Positions 36,991 through 45,230 of a stretch of 64,000 nt of DNA are shown piece by piece; the first letter of the stretch is position 1, and each line of letters begins with the position of its first letter. This stretch comes from G965247265 sp965247265 (GTDB taxonomy: Bacteria; Pseudomonadota; Gammaproteobacteria; UBA4575). The notes under the pieces were generated by a model. The model saw only the letters and a list, made by a program, of their open reading frames with translations. It did no database searches and was not told where the DNA came from. Made by a program: the position numbers and the translations under genes. The stretch spans positions 930,001 to 994,000 of the forward strand of contig OZ252002.1 in assembly GCA_965247265.1 (NCBI GenBank). Reading direction: 5' to 3'.

Positions 36991-38280
36991 ATGGCAAAAA
37001 GTGTAGTAATACTTGGAACCCAGTGGGGCGACGAAGGGAAAGGAAAAATTGTTGATATGCTGACGGAGCAAGCAGATGCTGTAGTTCGTTTTCAAGGCGG
37101 CCACAATGCAGGTCACACAATTGTTGTTAATGATCAACAAACAATTTTGCACTTAGTGCCTTCAGGAATTTTGCGTGAGAATGTCGAATGTCTTATCGGT
37201 AATGGTGTGGTGTTGGCTCCCGATGCATTACATGAAGAAATTGCATTGCTTGAAAAACAAGGTATTCCTGCAATTGAACGGCTGCGTATTTCACCTGCTT
37301 GCCCATTAATTCTGCCTTACCATATTTTGTTGGACCAGGCGCGTGAAAAAGCGCGTGGCAAATCAGCAATTGGTACAACGGAGCGCGGTATTGGACCCGC
37401 ATATGAAGATAAGGTATCGCGTCGTGGGTTACGCGTTGCAGATTTATTTGATGAAATGTTTTGCAATGAGCGACTCGAAAAAATTATTGGCTATCATAAT
37501 TTTGTTCTCAAAGAGTATTTCGAGCATGACACAATAAATTTGGAAGATGTAAAACAACTTTGCAGGGAATATGCTGAAATGTTGGCTCCATTAGTGATTG
37601 ATGTCTCTGCACGAATATATCAATTACGACAAGGCAGTAAAAACATTCTTTTTGAAGGCGCACAAGGCACATTACTAGATATAGATCACGGCACCTACCC
37701 GTTTGTAACCTCATCTAACACCACAGCAGGTGGCGCATGTACGGGTAGTGGCACAGGTCCGGGGGCCATAGATCATGTGCTGGGCATTGTCAAAGCATAT
37801 ACCACCCGCGTGGGTGGAGGGCCATTCCCAACAGAGTTGTTTGATGACATTGGGAAACAGCTAGCCGATCGAGGTAAAGAGTTTGGTGCTACGACAGGTC
37901 GGGCAAGACGGTGTGGATGGTTAGATGTTGTGGCATTACGTTATGCAATGCGAATCAATGGTGTGACAGGGATATGCATTACCAAACTTGATGTATTGGA
38001 TGGGATTGAGAAACTAAAAATTTGCACAAATTATAAATTAGCAGGGAAGTCATTAGACTCAACTTCTATAGATGGTAGTGCGTTTGATAAGTATGAACCC
38101 ATTTATGAAGAGCATGAAGGGTGGTCGCAATCTACAGTAGGCAACACTAATTTTGATCAATTACCAATTCAAGCTAAAAATTATTTAAATAGTATTCAAG
38201 AATTATTAGATGTGCCGATTGATTTAGTGTCAACCGGGCCAGAGCGAACTCAAAATGTAATTTGTAATTCTATTTTTTAG
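36991..38280 (+). CDS. purA: Adenylosuccinate synthetase
   Basis: PurA makes adenylosuccinate from IMP, GTP and aspartate. GTQWGDEGKGKIVD opens the protein, and GGHNAGHTI, GTTERGIGPAYEDK and the C-terminal STGPERTQ complete the signature. 429 aa, normal length. Its last 11 bp overlap the convergent gene at 38270. In many gammaproteobacteria rnr follows closely; here 17 kb of accessory DNA intervenes. Confidence 0.97.
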   Translation: MAKSVVILGTQWGDEGKGKIVDMLTEQADAVVRFQGGHNAGHTIVVNDQQTILHLVPSGILRENVECLIGNGVVLAPDALHEEIALLEKQGIPAIERLRISPACPLILPYHILLDQAREKARGKSAIGTTERGIGPAYEDKVSRRGLRVADLFDEMFCNERLEKIIGYHNFVLKEYFEHDTINLEDVKQLCREYAEMLAPLVIDVSARIYQLRQGSKNILFEGAQGTLLDIDHGTYPFVTSSNTTAGGACTGSGTGPGAIDHVLGIVKAYTTRVGGGPFPTELFDDIGKQLADRGKEFGATTGRARRCGWLDVVALRYAMRINGVTGICITKLDVLDGIEKLKICTNYKLAGKSLDSTSIDGSAFDKYEPIYEEHEGWSQSTVGNTNFDQLPIQAKNYLNSIQELLDVPIDLVSTGPERTQNVICNSIF

Positions 38281-38800
38281 ATTGAGAAAATTCGTAAGAA
38301 TGAATTAGATGCCAATTTTGAATTTCTCCTGTGGTGTTATAAATATCAAGTCGAACACACTTAAACGATTTAGAATAGCATTCGTTTAATTCATCCTTTA
38401 AACGTTTCTTAGTTTTTAAATCTAAATCTCCATATAGCAAACTTAAATGAGGGACAAATTTATCGTTTTCCTTGTAAGTAAGTTCGCATTTTATTTCCTC
38501 ATATAGTGTTTCCAGCAAAGAAGTGGTTTCTGCCAGAATATATAAATTTCTATAGAATGCAGCTGTATAGGCAATATTTTGCATTGGAATCTCAAAATTA
38601 TGTATTCGATCAATAATTTTTTCACATGCTTGCTTTATGCTGTTTAACTCACTTGTTAATCCTGATAGCAGAGTGATGTGAGGTGGGAAAGGAGTAGTGC
38701 GATTGCGATGCGCTATTTCTGAAATTATGTTAGAAAATTCATCAATTTGTATTTGAATAGGTCTTAACCATAACGAGTATTTTGGTGTAAATATAGTCAT
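38270..38800 (-). CDS. 2H-phosphoesterase (cyclic phosphodiesterase / RNA ligase-like)
   Basis: A 176-aa protein with two H-x-[ST]-x motifs, PHITLLSG near 40 and PHLSLLYG near 120, the paired catalytic histidines of the 2H superfamily. The spacing resembles plant-type cyclic-nucleotide phosphodiesterases (CPDase). The start codon shares CATG with the divergent galE start at 38799, so there is no untranslated leader on either side. Substrate unknown. Confidence 0.75.
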   Translation of the reverse strand: MTIFTPKYSLWLRPIQIQIDEFSNIISEIAHRNRTTPFPPHITLLSGLTSELNSIKQACEKIIDRIHNFEIPMQNIAYTAAFYRNLYILAETTSLLETLYEEIKCELTYKENDKFVPHLSLLYGDLDLKTKKRLKDELNECYSKSFKCVRLDIYNTTGEIQNWHLIHSYEFSQSKK

Positions 38801-39805
38801 GAGTTTGAATGATAAAACGTTTTTAATTGTTGGTGGAGCCGGTTATATTGGTTCACACATGACCCTAATGCTACGCGAGCAGGGTCATCGTGTAATTGTT
38901 GTCGATAATTTATCAACCGGATTTGAGGATGCGGTAATTGGCGCAGAATTAATTCGATTAGACATACAGGATTTTCAAGAGTTAGACAAAATCTTTAAAA
39001 ATAATAGCGTTGATGTCGTTATGCATTTTGCAGCACATATTGATGTGGGCGAATCTGTGCGCAATCCCTTTAAGTACTATCGAAACAATGTGGTTGCAAC
39101 GCAGCCACTACTGGAATGCATGGTGGCCAACAATGTCAATCATTTTGTATTCTCTTCTACTGCAGCAATTTTTGGAGAACCTCAATATGTTCCAATTGAT
39201 GAGGCGCATCCGAAACAACCCATAAACCCGTATGGGCACAGCAAGCTGATGGTTGAGCAAATGCTCGAAAGTTATGAGCATGCCTATGGGTTAAATTCTA
39301 TTTGTTTGCGCTATTTTAATGCAGCCGGCGCAGATCCAAATACGCGATTAGGTGAGCGTCATGATCCGGAAACACACCTCATCCCATTAGTTTTACAAGC
39401 CGCATCGGGGCGTCGTGATGCCATAAGAATTTTTGGTGATGATTACGATACACAAGACGGCACTTGTGTTAGAGATTACATTCATATCGTCGATCTTTGT
39501 CAGGCGCATATTTTAGCATCGGAGTGGATGCTAACAAACCAGCGTTCTGCACGTTTAATTTAGGTAATGGTAATGGCTTTACCGTGAAACAAGTTATTGC
39601 AGCTGCTGAAAAAATTACACAACGTGAAATTAAGCAAATAATTCAAGCAAGGCGCCCAGGAGACCCGGCAAAGCTTGTTGCCGACTCTCGCAATGTGCAA
39701 AAAGAGTTAGGTTGGCAGGCAAAGTATGCTGATCTTGATGAAATTGTTCATCACGCTTGGTTATGGGAAGACAAACTTTTAAATTCCTCAGACAATAATT
39801 GCTAA
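38799..39805 (+). pseudogene. galE: UDP-glucose 4-epimerase with a single-base frameshift
   Basis: GalE interconverts UDP-glucose and UDP-galactose. The first 255 codons are an almost complete SDR epimerase: GGAGYIGSHM, FSSTAAIFGE, YGHSK (catalytic Tyr and Lys) and LRYFNAAGADP. The frame then stops at 39561-39563 just after EWMLTNQRSA. The next frame supplies FNLGNGNGFTVKQVI and the rest of the C-terminus to 39805. A one-base deletion at about 39548-39556 explains it. Both halves are otherwise well preserved, so the lesion is recent or an assembly error. Confidence 0.88.
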
Positions 39806-39945
39806 ACGCCTGTATTCTTTGCAGGTTTTTCTACATACCCACCTATAGTCGATAGCTTTCAAATTTTTTTGAGAATTTTGTAAACCAAAATACTTCCCGC
39901 ACGTTAAGTGGAATATTGAGTGCTTAATAATGTGAGGAGTAAAAG

Positions 39946-40413
39946 ATGTATAAAAAGTCATTTTTTTCAATTGTTATTATTTTTGTGATGTTTATTGGTG
40001 GTTGCGCTTCTAATGAAATTCCAAGTCGACAAACACAAGGCACGATAGCAGGTGGTGTTGTGGGAGGTCTGTTAGGTTCACAAGTTGGAGATGGAGACGG
40101 GCAAATTATCGCGACGGGGGTTGGTACATTAATTGGCGCATTGGTCGGCAGTCATATTGGTACTCAATTAGATGAGCTAGATCGTTACAGGACTGGTCAA
40201 ATTTTAGAAACCACACGTACCGGTAATTCCCAAGAGTGGGTAAACCCGGATTCAGGTACAGAGTATCGTGTGACATCTACGCGCACCTATGATTCCGGAC
40301 TTGGCGCACCATGTCGTGAATTTACATTGGATGCGTTAGTCGGCGGCAGTGCAGAACAAGTTTATGGGACAGCGTGTCGTCAAAATGATGGCAGTTGGAA
40401 AATGACAGCTTAG
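39946..40413 (+). CDS. Glycine-zipper surface-antigen-like lipoprotein
   Basis: A 155-aa lipoprotein with a signal peptide ending in the lipobox IGGC (Cys 20) and a glycine-zipper segment (GTIAGGVVGGLLGSQVGDG, then GTLIGALVGSHIG). The C-terminal domain has two cysteines (APCREF, GTACRQ) and a closing DGSWKM. This is the 17-kDa surface antigen / RcnB-neighbour type family. GAGGAG precedes the ATG, and a strong terminator follows. The outer membrane is the likely location. Confidence 0.8.
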   Translation: MYKKSFFSIVIIFVMFIGGCASNEIPSRQTQGTIAGGVVGGLLGSQVGDGDGQIIATGVGTLIGALVGSHIGTQLDELDRYRTGQILETTRTGNSQEWVNPDSGTEYRVTSTRTYDSGLGAPCREFTLDALVGGSAEQVYGTACRQNDGSWKMTA

Positions 40414-40425
40414 TAGTCTCTAAAC

Positions 40426-40456
40426 AAAAAACCCCGCTATTCATAGCGGGGTTTTT
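40426..40456 (+). terminator. Rho-independent terminator after the glycine-zipper gene
   Basis: ACCCCGCT and AGCGGGGT arms around ATTCAT, with a 5-base T run after and a 5-base A run before. It lies 12 bp after the stop and could serve both strands. Confidence 0.92.
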
Positions 40457-40495
40457 ATATGGTAGAGGAGTTTTATAGCAGAGGAGGAGCATCTA

Positions 40496-40630
40496 CTATG
40501 AAAACAAGGCCATTAAGGTAACAAAACCGCTGGTGATGCCAACTGCGAAGATAGCAAAGTCAGGGACGAGTATATTGTAGCTATAAGACTGTTCTGCATG
40601 GGTATCTGAGTTGTGTGTAGCGTGGTTCAT
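40496..40630 (-). CDS. Small single-span membrane protein (44 aa)
   Basis: Read by hand: MNHATHNSDTHAEQSYSYN then a hydrophobic helix (VPDFAIFAVGITSGFVTLMA). The N-terminal half is histidine-rich and polar. GGAGATACG sits at the right distance from the ATG. The short gap to the bidirectional-looking terminator at 40426-40456 suits a tiny independent gene. No family recognised. Confidence 0.6.
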   Translation of the reverse strand: MNHATHNSDTHAEQSYSYNILVPDFAIFAVGITSGFVTLMALFS

Positions 40631-40950
40631 AATCGTATCTCCAAAAAGTAAAGTGTTTTAAATCAGTGATCAGTGTATTGTTAAATAATCTCAATGCTGA
40701 ACAGAGTACACTTGCTTTGTATCAATCCGATGTCTGAAACGGGGCTTTTTGTTTCATTTGTTTCAAGCCCCAAACCACACACAAACCCCATAGGGCGCCT
40801 AGGTTTAGGCAGTTTTAGAGGGCTTTAATTACTGATATATGTTTTGGCACGAGGAGTCGGTAGATCGCGTATACATGTATTTCTATTTTCATATACTTAA
40901 TCCTATATAATTTGAAAACATTAATAATTTTTAAAGTCTAGGAGAGTTCT
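40631..40950. other. Intergenic region upstream of the OsmC gene
   Basis: Contains a hairpin at 40741-40771 (GGGGCTT / AAGCCCC, 17-nt loop) with an overlapping alternative pairing (GAAAC at 40736 with GTTTC at 40750), and a TATAAT box at 40906-40911 upstream of the OsmC gene. No ORF is seen. Confidence 0.35.
40881..40911 (+). promoter_or_regulatory. Possible promoter of the OsmC gene
   Basis: TATAAT at 40906-40911, about 40 bp before the start codon. The -35 region (TTCTAT) is poor, so this call rests on the -10 alone. Confidence 0.3.
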
Positions 40951-41499
40951 ATGTCACAAGAAACAGTAAAGCAAGCAGTCGATACGTTAGCTGCAGCAAT
41001 AGCTGATAATCCTAATAATGCAAAACTGAGATATCGTGCGGAAGTTGTTTGGGATGGCGATGTTCATTGCACATCAACGGTTCGTAATTTACCACCTGTT
41101 CCTGTTGATGAGCCTGAAGCATTTGGCGGTGGAGATGCAGCACAAAGTCCTGGAGACTTAATTCTCACTGCATTAGGCACGTGTCAAGGTATTATGTATG
41201 CAGCGTTGGCTTCAGCAATGGGTATAGAACTTACATCTTACAAGATGAATGTTAAGGGCAATCTTGATCTGCATGGTCTATTTGGTATGGGTAAGGACAA
41301 AGGTATTCCGCCTGGCTTCCAAGATTTATCTTTTGAATCGATCATAGAAAGTCCAGCAAGTGAAGAAGATATTAAAAAATTAGTTGATGCTGTGGAGGAG
41401 CAGTGTCCAATTTTAGATACATTAGTTAGATCGATTAAAGTAAGTGGTTCAGCTACCATTAACGGTAAATCTGGTTATACAGCTGCTAAAGCGGCATAA
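40951..41499 (+). CDS. OsmC-family peroxide reductase-like protein
   Basis: OsmC/Ohr proteins reduce organic hydroperoxides with two cysteines. The 182-aa protein has the pair in LGTCQG (about 75) and EEQCPI (about 151). GGGDAAQSPGDLILTAL precedes the first, as in OsmC-like proteins. GGAGAG lies before the ATG. It stands just outside the repeat array; the first array repeat lies between it and the convergent MarR gene. Confidence 0.8.
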   Translation: MSQETVKQAVDTLAAAIADNPNNAKLRYRAEVVWDGDVHCTSTVRNLPPVPVDEPEAFGGGDAAQSPGDLILTALGTCQGIMYAALASAMGIELTSYKMNVKGNLDLHGLFGMGKDKGIPPGFQDLSFESIIESPASEEDIKKLVDAVEEQCPILDTLVRSIKVSGSATINGKSGYTAAKAA

Positions 41500-41559
41500 G
41501 TAACTTATTTATAAGAGTGAACGTAACTCTTCTACATTCTTTACAAATTCAATTTGAAG

Positions 41560-41586
41560 TGTCCGCTTACGACCCAAAGCGGACAT
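41560..41586 (+). repeat. Palindromic repeat R1 (CGACCC-loop type)
   Basis: Perfect 9-bp arms TGTCCGCTT / AAGCGGACA around ACGACCCA. It sits between the convergent OsmC and MarR genes and is the leftmost copy of the array. Confidence 0.85.
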
Positions 41587-41609
41587 CTGGTGAGTATTAA
41601 ATTCGTAGC

Positions 41610-42011
41610 TTATGAATGATCTAGGTCACTAGATGAATGGGAATATCGCTTCGTTAACATCAGATTAATCGTGTTCAAATGCTTCCAATAAAGAATTGAC
41701 TTTATTCTCTCCATCATCCGAATTTTTACAAACACCCGTCTTCTATCACCCTCATCGTAGTTGTAGGATATGTAATTATTATCATGAAGCCTGCCGAGTA
41801 ATCGAGATACCGTAGCAGTTTCGTGTGCTAGTTCTGCAGTAATGTGAGAAGGCTGGATTGATTTCTTGTCTTTGAGCAAGTTAAGAATTTCAAATTCTCC
41901 GAATACAATTTTATGAAATTTTAAATGCCCACTAACTAAATTGCGTAATTCACGTAATTCAATGGATGCCTTGGCAAGGTTTTTTAATGGAGTAAGTGTA
42001 TTTAATGACAC
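41610..42011 (-). CDS. MarR-family transcriptional regulator
   Basis: 133 aa with a winged-helix domain: HITAELAHETATVSRLLGRL is the HTH, and NYDEGDRRRVFVKI the wing with the typical DRR signature. The start is GTG at 42011. It is convergent with the OsmC gene and separated from it by R1. MarR proteins often regulate adjacent OsmC/Ohr genes (OhrR), but the N-terminal redox cysteine of OhrR is not present, so a link is only a guess. Confidence 0.75.
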   Translation of the reverse strand: MSLNTLTPLKNLAKASIELRELRNLVSGHLKFHKIVFGEFEILNLLKDKKSIQPSHITAELAHETATVSRLLGRLHDNNYISYNYDEGDRRRVFVKIRMMERIKSILYWKHLNTINLMLTKRYSHSSSDLDHS

Positions 42012-42559
42012 TGTTCATCATGCATTTAACTGCACCTACTGTGATTTCTGTACACACACTTCCGGCATATTCTGGGCGCAGGGTTGAATTTTCAGTATTA
42101 GTGGAGGTTCAGCGGGACGTCACCGCAATGGTCGACCGGAATGAATAACTGGCAATTATCGAGCCAACTCCTGCAATGTGTTATTCGCAAACTAATTCGA
42201 ACAATAATTTGAAATAGATCAATCCATATAGATATTAAATATGAGGGCCGAAGTAATATTTATATATACTAAGCCATTTATATATTTTTAGAACTGGTAG
42301 TTAAATTATTAAATCACTGCTTCGGCCGCAAACAGATACTCAAACGATTCAATTGTTAATTACAATAGCTGCAATTACATTCACTTAAAAGCATAGACTG
42401 AACACTTCGCATCTGGCTCACAATGGCGCGATATTTATTCCTCCACCCTGACACGTTCAGTGCGCTTATTTATATTCAGAAATTTAACACTGCAAATAGT
42501 TCGTTACTGTAGGGCAGCGAATTGAAATTATTAGAGCACCTTCCTTGAAAGGAGAACAA
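42012..42559. other. Gene-poor stretch at left edge of the repeat array
   Basis: About 550 bp without a supported gene. A short GC-richer patch at 42060-42150 looks unlike its surroundings and can be read as a short frame ending MVDRNE, but I cannot assign it. No array repeat was found here. Confidence 0.35.
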
Positions 42560-42892
42560 ATGGATGATGCAAACAAAGTATTACGAATATCAACCTACCT
42601 AAATTCTATTTGGTTATCAGATAAAATTGGTTACGAGCTGTTGCCAAAGAAAGCTTTGCATAAGTTCACGCATACCACAAAGCATCTTAAGCAAGCTGTT
42701 TACATCAGCGCAAATTATCTTAGCGACCATAGATTGAGTGTAATTGTATCGGATATGGATACCAGGCATGTCCAAGACATCATGATGAGTAACGATACTC
42801 CAGGAGCGTTCTTTCTAGGTTATTCTGCAAGTGGAAGAGTAATATTTTCTATGCCTGATAATGAAGAATCCGTTGGTGTGGGAAATGCGTAA
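42560..42892 (+). CDS. Hypothetical protein (110 aa)
   Basis: MDDANKVLRISTYLNSIWL begins a soluble protein with no family I recognise. A strong Shine-Dalgarno (AAAGGAG) precedes the ATG at 42560, so I reject the upstream TTG. It is followed 20 bp later by a second small frame carrying an in-frame stop. First plus-strand gene of the array. Confidence 0.6.
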   Translation: MDDANKVLRISTYLNSIWLSDKIGYELLPKKALHKFTHTTKHLKQAVYISANYLSDHRLSVIVSDMDTRHVQDIMMSNDTPGAFFLGYSASGRVIFSMPDNEESVGVGNA

Positions 42893-42912
42893 AGGATAAA
42901 GGAGTTGAAAAC

Positions 42913-43110
42913 ATGGGAGCAGACCTATATGAATGGAACGACAACCACCGATACAAACCTGAGGTCAAAGACCAGTCCAATGAAAGCCGTCGCTCTGATG
43001 ATTGTTGGATTTAATTAATTGACGGTACCATTCAACCTGCATGGTATTGGAAAAGTAAAGACGGCAACGGCGGCTTTTTTGGCTTCAAAGAAAATCAAGT
43101 TTCACATTAG
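42913..43110 (+). pseudogene. Small W-rich ORF with one in-frame TAA
   Basis: A frame of 66 codons (MGADLYEWNDNHRYKPE...) is interrupted by TAA at 43012-43014 after DDCWI. It continues in phase as LIDGTIQPAWYWKSKDGNGG and ends FGFKENQVSH. The continuity of composition across the stop suggests one damaged gene or a very short protein of 33 aa. GGAG lies upstream at 42901. No family recognised. Confidence 0.45.
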
Positions 43111-43275
43111 GCCTATCAAATTCCGTCATCCTTACCCAAAGGCTTTATTCCACGAAAAATTGACTAATAATTTCTATATGAATAAGGCAAATTATTAAGA
43201 TTGGGAAATATAATTAATTAAAAGATGACTACACCTATCGGGAAGAGTGGGAGCGTATTTAAGTGCGAATCTTTC

Positions 43276-43307
43276 GAATGTCCGCTATTGGCCGAAAGCA
43301 AACATTC
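43276..43307 (+). repeat. Palindromic repeat R2 (GGCCG-loop type)
   Basis: GAATGTCCGCT ... AGCAAACATTC around ATTGGCCGAA. It is the left member of a composite pair with R3. Confidence 0.85.
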
Positions 43308-43362
43308 GGTAAGGAAATACAGGATGCAATAGGTTGGAATCTTCAAATCAAAGCTATTTAAT

Positions 43363-43386
43363 CTCTCCTTACGACCCAAAGCGGAC
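43363..43386 (+). repeat. Palindromic repeat R3 (CGACCC-loop type, decayed left arm)
   Basis: The loop and right arm TACGACCCAAAGCGGACA are intact; the left arm is degenerate (CTCTCCT). Right member of the R2/R3 composite, with TAGGTTGGAA at 43330-43339 between them. Confidence 0.75.
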
Positions 43387-43562
43387 AAGGGAGCTAGTTC
43401 AATACTGTGTTGGCTTGGCCTGAATCACGTTATTCTCATTCATAAAGAAATTCTGTACAAATTAAGTTATACTTAAAGGCCCCTTTCATATCGTTTATAT
43501 CGAGTCTGCCGACATCCTGTCTTCATCCTCTTGAGCGGTTTATAAACCTTTAGGAGGTTACT

Positions 43563-43844
43563 ATGGGCAATAAACTTTACATCGGAAATTTACCGTACTC
43601 AGCAAACCAACAAACCCTGGAAGATGTATTTGGAAAATGTGGGACCGTTGAATCGGCCAACGTGATCATGAATCGTGACACAGGTCAGAGCAAAGGCTTT
43701 GGTTTTGTCGAGATGTCGAGTAGTGCCGAGGCGCAAAAGGCTATCCAAGAAATCAATGGATCTAGCATTGACGGGCGCGAGGTAAAAGTCAATGAGGCAA
43801 AACCCAAAGAGAAGAGATCTGGCGGCGGTGGAAAGCGCTGGTAA
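43563..43844 (+). CDS. RRM-domain RNA-binding protein
   Basis: A 93-aa single RRM domain with a short glycine-rich basic tail. RNP2 is KLYIGNLPY (4-12) and RNP1 is SKGFGFVEM (43-51), and both keep the aromatic RNA-stacking residues. The tail RSGGGGKRW resembles the bacterial/cyanobacterial Rbp group, many of which are cold-induced. AGGAGG precedes the ATG. Another cold-shock-type RNA-binding gene (cspA) follows 560 bp later. Confidence 0.9.
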   Translation: MGNKLYIGNLPYSANQQTLEDVFGKCGTVESANVIMNRDTGQSKGFGFVEMSSSAEAQKAIQEINGSSIDGREVKVNEAKPKEKRSGGGGKRW

Positions 43845-43933
43845 GCACTATCCACTTAACATGCGATGATCATAAGACATCATATTCTATTCAGCTTCGA
43901 GCTAGTGCACGAAGTCTGTTTAAGTGAACACGC

Positions 43934-44191
43934 ATGACAGATGAACCCTCAGTGGTTCGTAAACAGTACGAGATCGTATCGATCCTGCGAACAAAGCCAC
44001 CGCCCGGTGCGGTTGGCTCTGATTGGCATCGCTATGAGATTGTACGTGGCACGAATATTATCAATGGCTACAAACAGGGAAGTCTCGAAAATGTTACAGT
44101 AGCAGTGGAAGAAAATGTTGCTCAATTAAACGAACGGCAGTTTGGTAAACACGCCAAGGCAACAACACCGAAAAATAAACCCAGCAATTGA
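43934..44191 (+). CDS. Hypothetical protein (85 aa) downstream of the RRM gene
   Basis: A basic 85-aa soluble protein, MTDEPSVVRKQYEIVSILRT with a lysine/threonine-rich C-terminal tail (KHAKATTPKNKPSN). The WHRYEIVRGTNIINGYKQGS segment may form a small beta-rich fold. No recognised family. It lies in the same repeat interval as the RRM gene. Confidence 0.55.
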   Translation: MTDEPSVVRKQYEIVSILRTKPPPGAVGSDWHRYEIVRGTNIINGYKQGSLENVTVAVEENVAQLNERQFGKHAKATTPKNKPSN

Positions 44192-44222
44192 CATTATCTA
44201 CATGTCACAGGCTGACGATCCC

Positions 44223-44252
44223 GAATGATCGCTTATGGCCGTAAGCAGACAT
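44223..44252 (+). repeat. Palindromic repeat R4 (GGCCG-loop type)
   Basis: GAATGATCGCT, loop TATGGCCGTA, right arm AGCAGACAT. Left member of a composite with R5. Confidence 0.8.
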
Positions 44253-44282
44253 AGGTTGGAAATTATTTAATCGAAGTTGTTT

Positions 44283-44313
44283 AATGCTTGCTAACGACCC
44301 AAAGAGGACATTC
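44283..44313 (+). repeat. Palindromic repeat R5 (CGACCC-loop type)
   Basis: AATGCTTGCT, loop AACGACCCAA, right arm AGAGGACATTC. It starts 60 bp after R4, with TAGGTTGGAA at 44252-44261 between. Confidence 0.8.
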
Positions 44314-44403
44314 AGCTATAATGCGTGTCGTTGCTAAAGAGTTCTAATAAAACATCAGGGCCCAGCAAATAACTAAAATTTATTTAACAAGGAAAAATTT
44401 GAC

Positions 44404-44610
44404 ATGAGTACAGGCACAGTAAAGTGGTTCAATGCAGGCAAAGGTTTCGGTTTTATCACTCCAGATGATGGTGGTAAAGATCTATTTGTGCACCATTCTG
44501 AAATACAAAGCTCAGGTGGCTTCGCAACGCTCAATGATGGCCAGAAAGTAGAATACGAAGTCGGGCAAGGCCAAAAAGGGCCATGTGCAAACAAGGTTGC
44601 ACCTGTTTGA
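44404..44610 (+). CDS. cspA: Cold-shock protein, CspA family
   Basis: A 68-aa single cold-shock domain. RNP1 is KGFGFITPDD and RNP2 is KDLFVHHSEIQ; MSTGTVKWFN is the standard start. It is a nucleic-acid chaperone melting RNA structure. An AAGGA Shine-Dalgarno lies upstream. It occupies its own interval between R4/R5 and the DUF2188 gene. Confidence 0.94.
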   Translation: MSTGTVKWFNAGKGFGFITPDDGGKDLFVHHSEIQSSGGFATLNDGQKVEYEVGQGQKGPCANKVAPV

Positions 44611-44659
44611 TTATATTACTCACATTAATGCGCTTAAACAGATATTCAATTTTAATAGG

Positions 44660-44697
44660 CTATAATTAAGTTCTATAATTAAGTTCTATAATTAAAA
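44660..44697. repeat. 13-bp tandem repeat, three copies
   Basis: CTATAATTAAGTT occurs twice exactly and a third time with changes at the end (CTATAATTAAAATT), just downstream of cspA. Each copy contains a TATAAT hexamer. Confidence 0.75.
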
Positions 44698-44718
44698 TTA
44701 GGCGTAAAAATTGGGCAC

Positions 44719-44750
44719 AAAAAAACAGCCGAGAAAATATCTGCTCGGCT
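44719..44750 (-). terminator. Rho-independent terminator of the DUF2188 gene
   Basis: On the minus strand AGCCGAG / CTCGGCT with a 10-nt loop is followed by GTTTTTTT. It lies 37 bp beyond the stop of the minus-strand gene. Confidence 0.88.
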
Positions 44751-44787
44751 CAAGTTAGAATGTTCTAGTTAAAGTATTTTGTTCCGT

Positions 44788-45012
44788 CTAACCATTGGGC
44801 GGGTGAGGGTCTTTTCCATAAGTATTCCGCTCACGAATTCTTCCATGTAGGTTTTGTATAAACATTTCACTTCTTTGGTTTTGGGCAATACCTCGTGCCG
44901 CATTTATTGCATCCTGTTGTGTAGCGTGGTGTGAAGTATCTTTACGGTTACCTTCACCACGAACAGCCCAGCCATCATTGCGGCGTACTACCCATTGGTT
45001 TTTTCTAGACAT
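44788..45012 (-). CDS. DUF2188 protein
   Basis: A 74-aa protein matching the DUF2188 pattern: WVVRRNDGWAVRGEGN, then HHATQQDAINAARGIA and GRIRERNTYGKDPHPP. AAAGGAG before the ATG at 45012 decides the start over the longer frame. Function unknown in the family. It is one of the few minus-strand genes of the array, and it has its own terminator. Confidence 0.8.
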   Translation of the reverse strand: MSRKNQWVVRRNDGWAVRGEGNRKDTSHHATQQDAINAARGIAQNQRSEMFIQNLHGRIRERNTYGKDPHPPNG

Positions 45013-45230
45013 TTTTAGGCTCCTTTCACTAAATAGCGCATTCACATACATACAGGCGCAGTATGACATATATACAATATATAGTGGTAATTAGCCTTTA
45101 CTTACACAATATACTGAAAAACTTTTGCCTAATGAGTACAGCTGAGAGCCAACGCGCTGATTTCCAAGATATATCTGGTTCATATGAAATAAACAAAGAA
45201 GAATGCATGTATATGGGCTACGGTTCTAAT

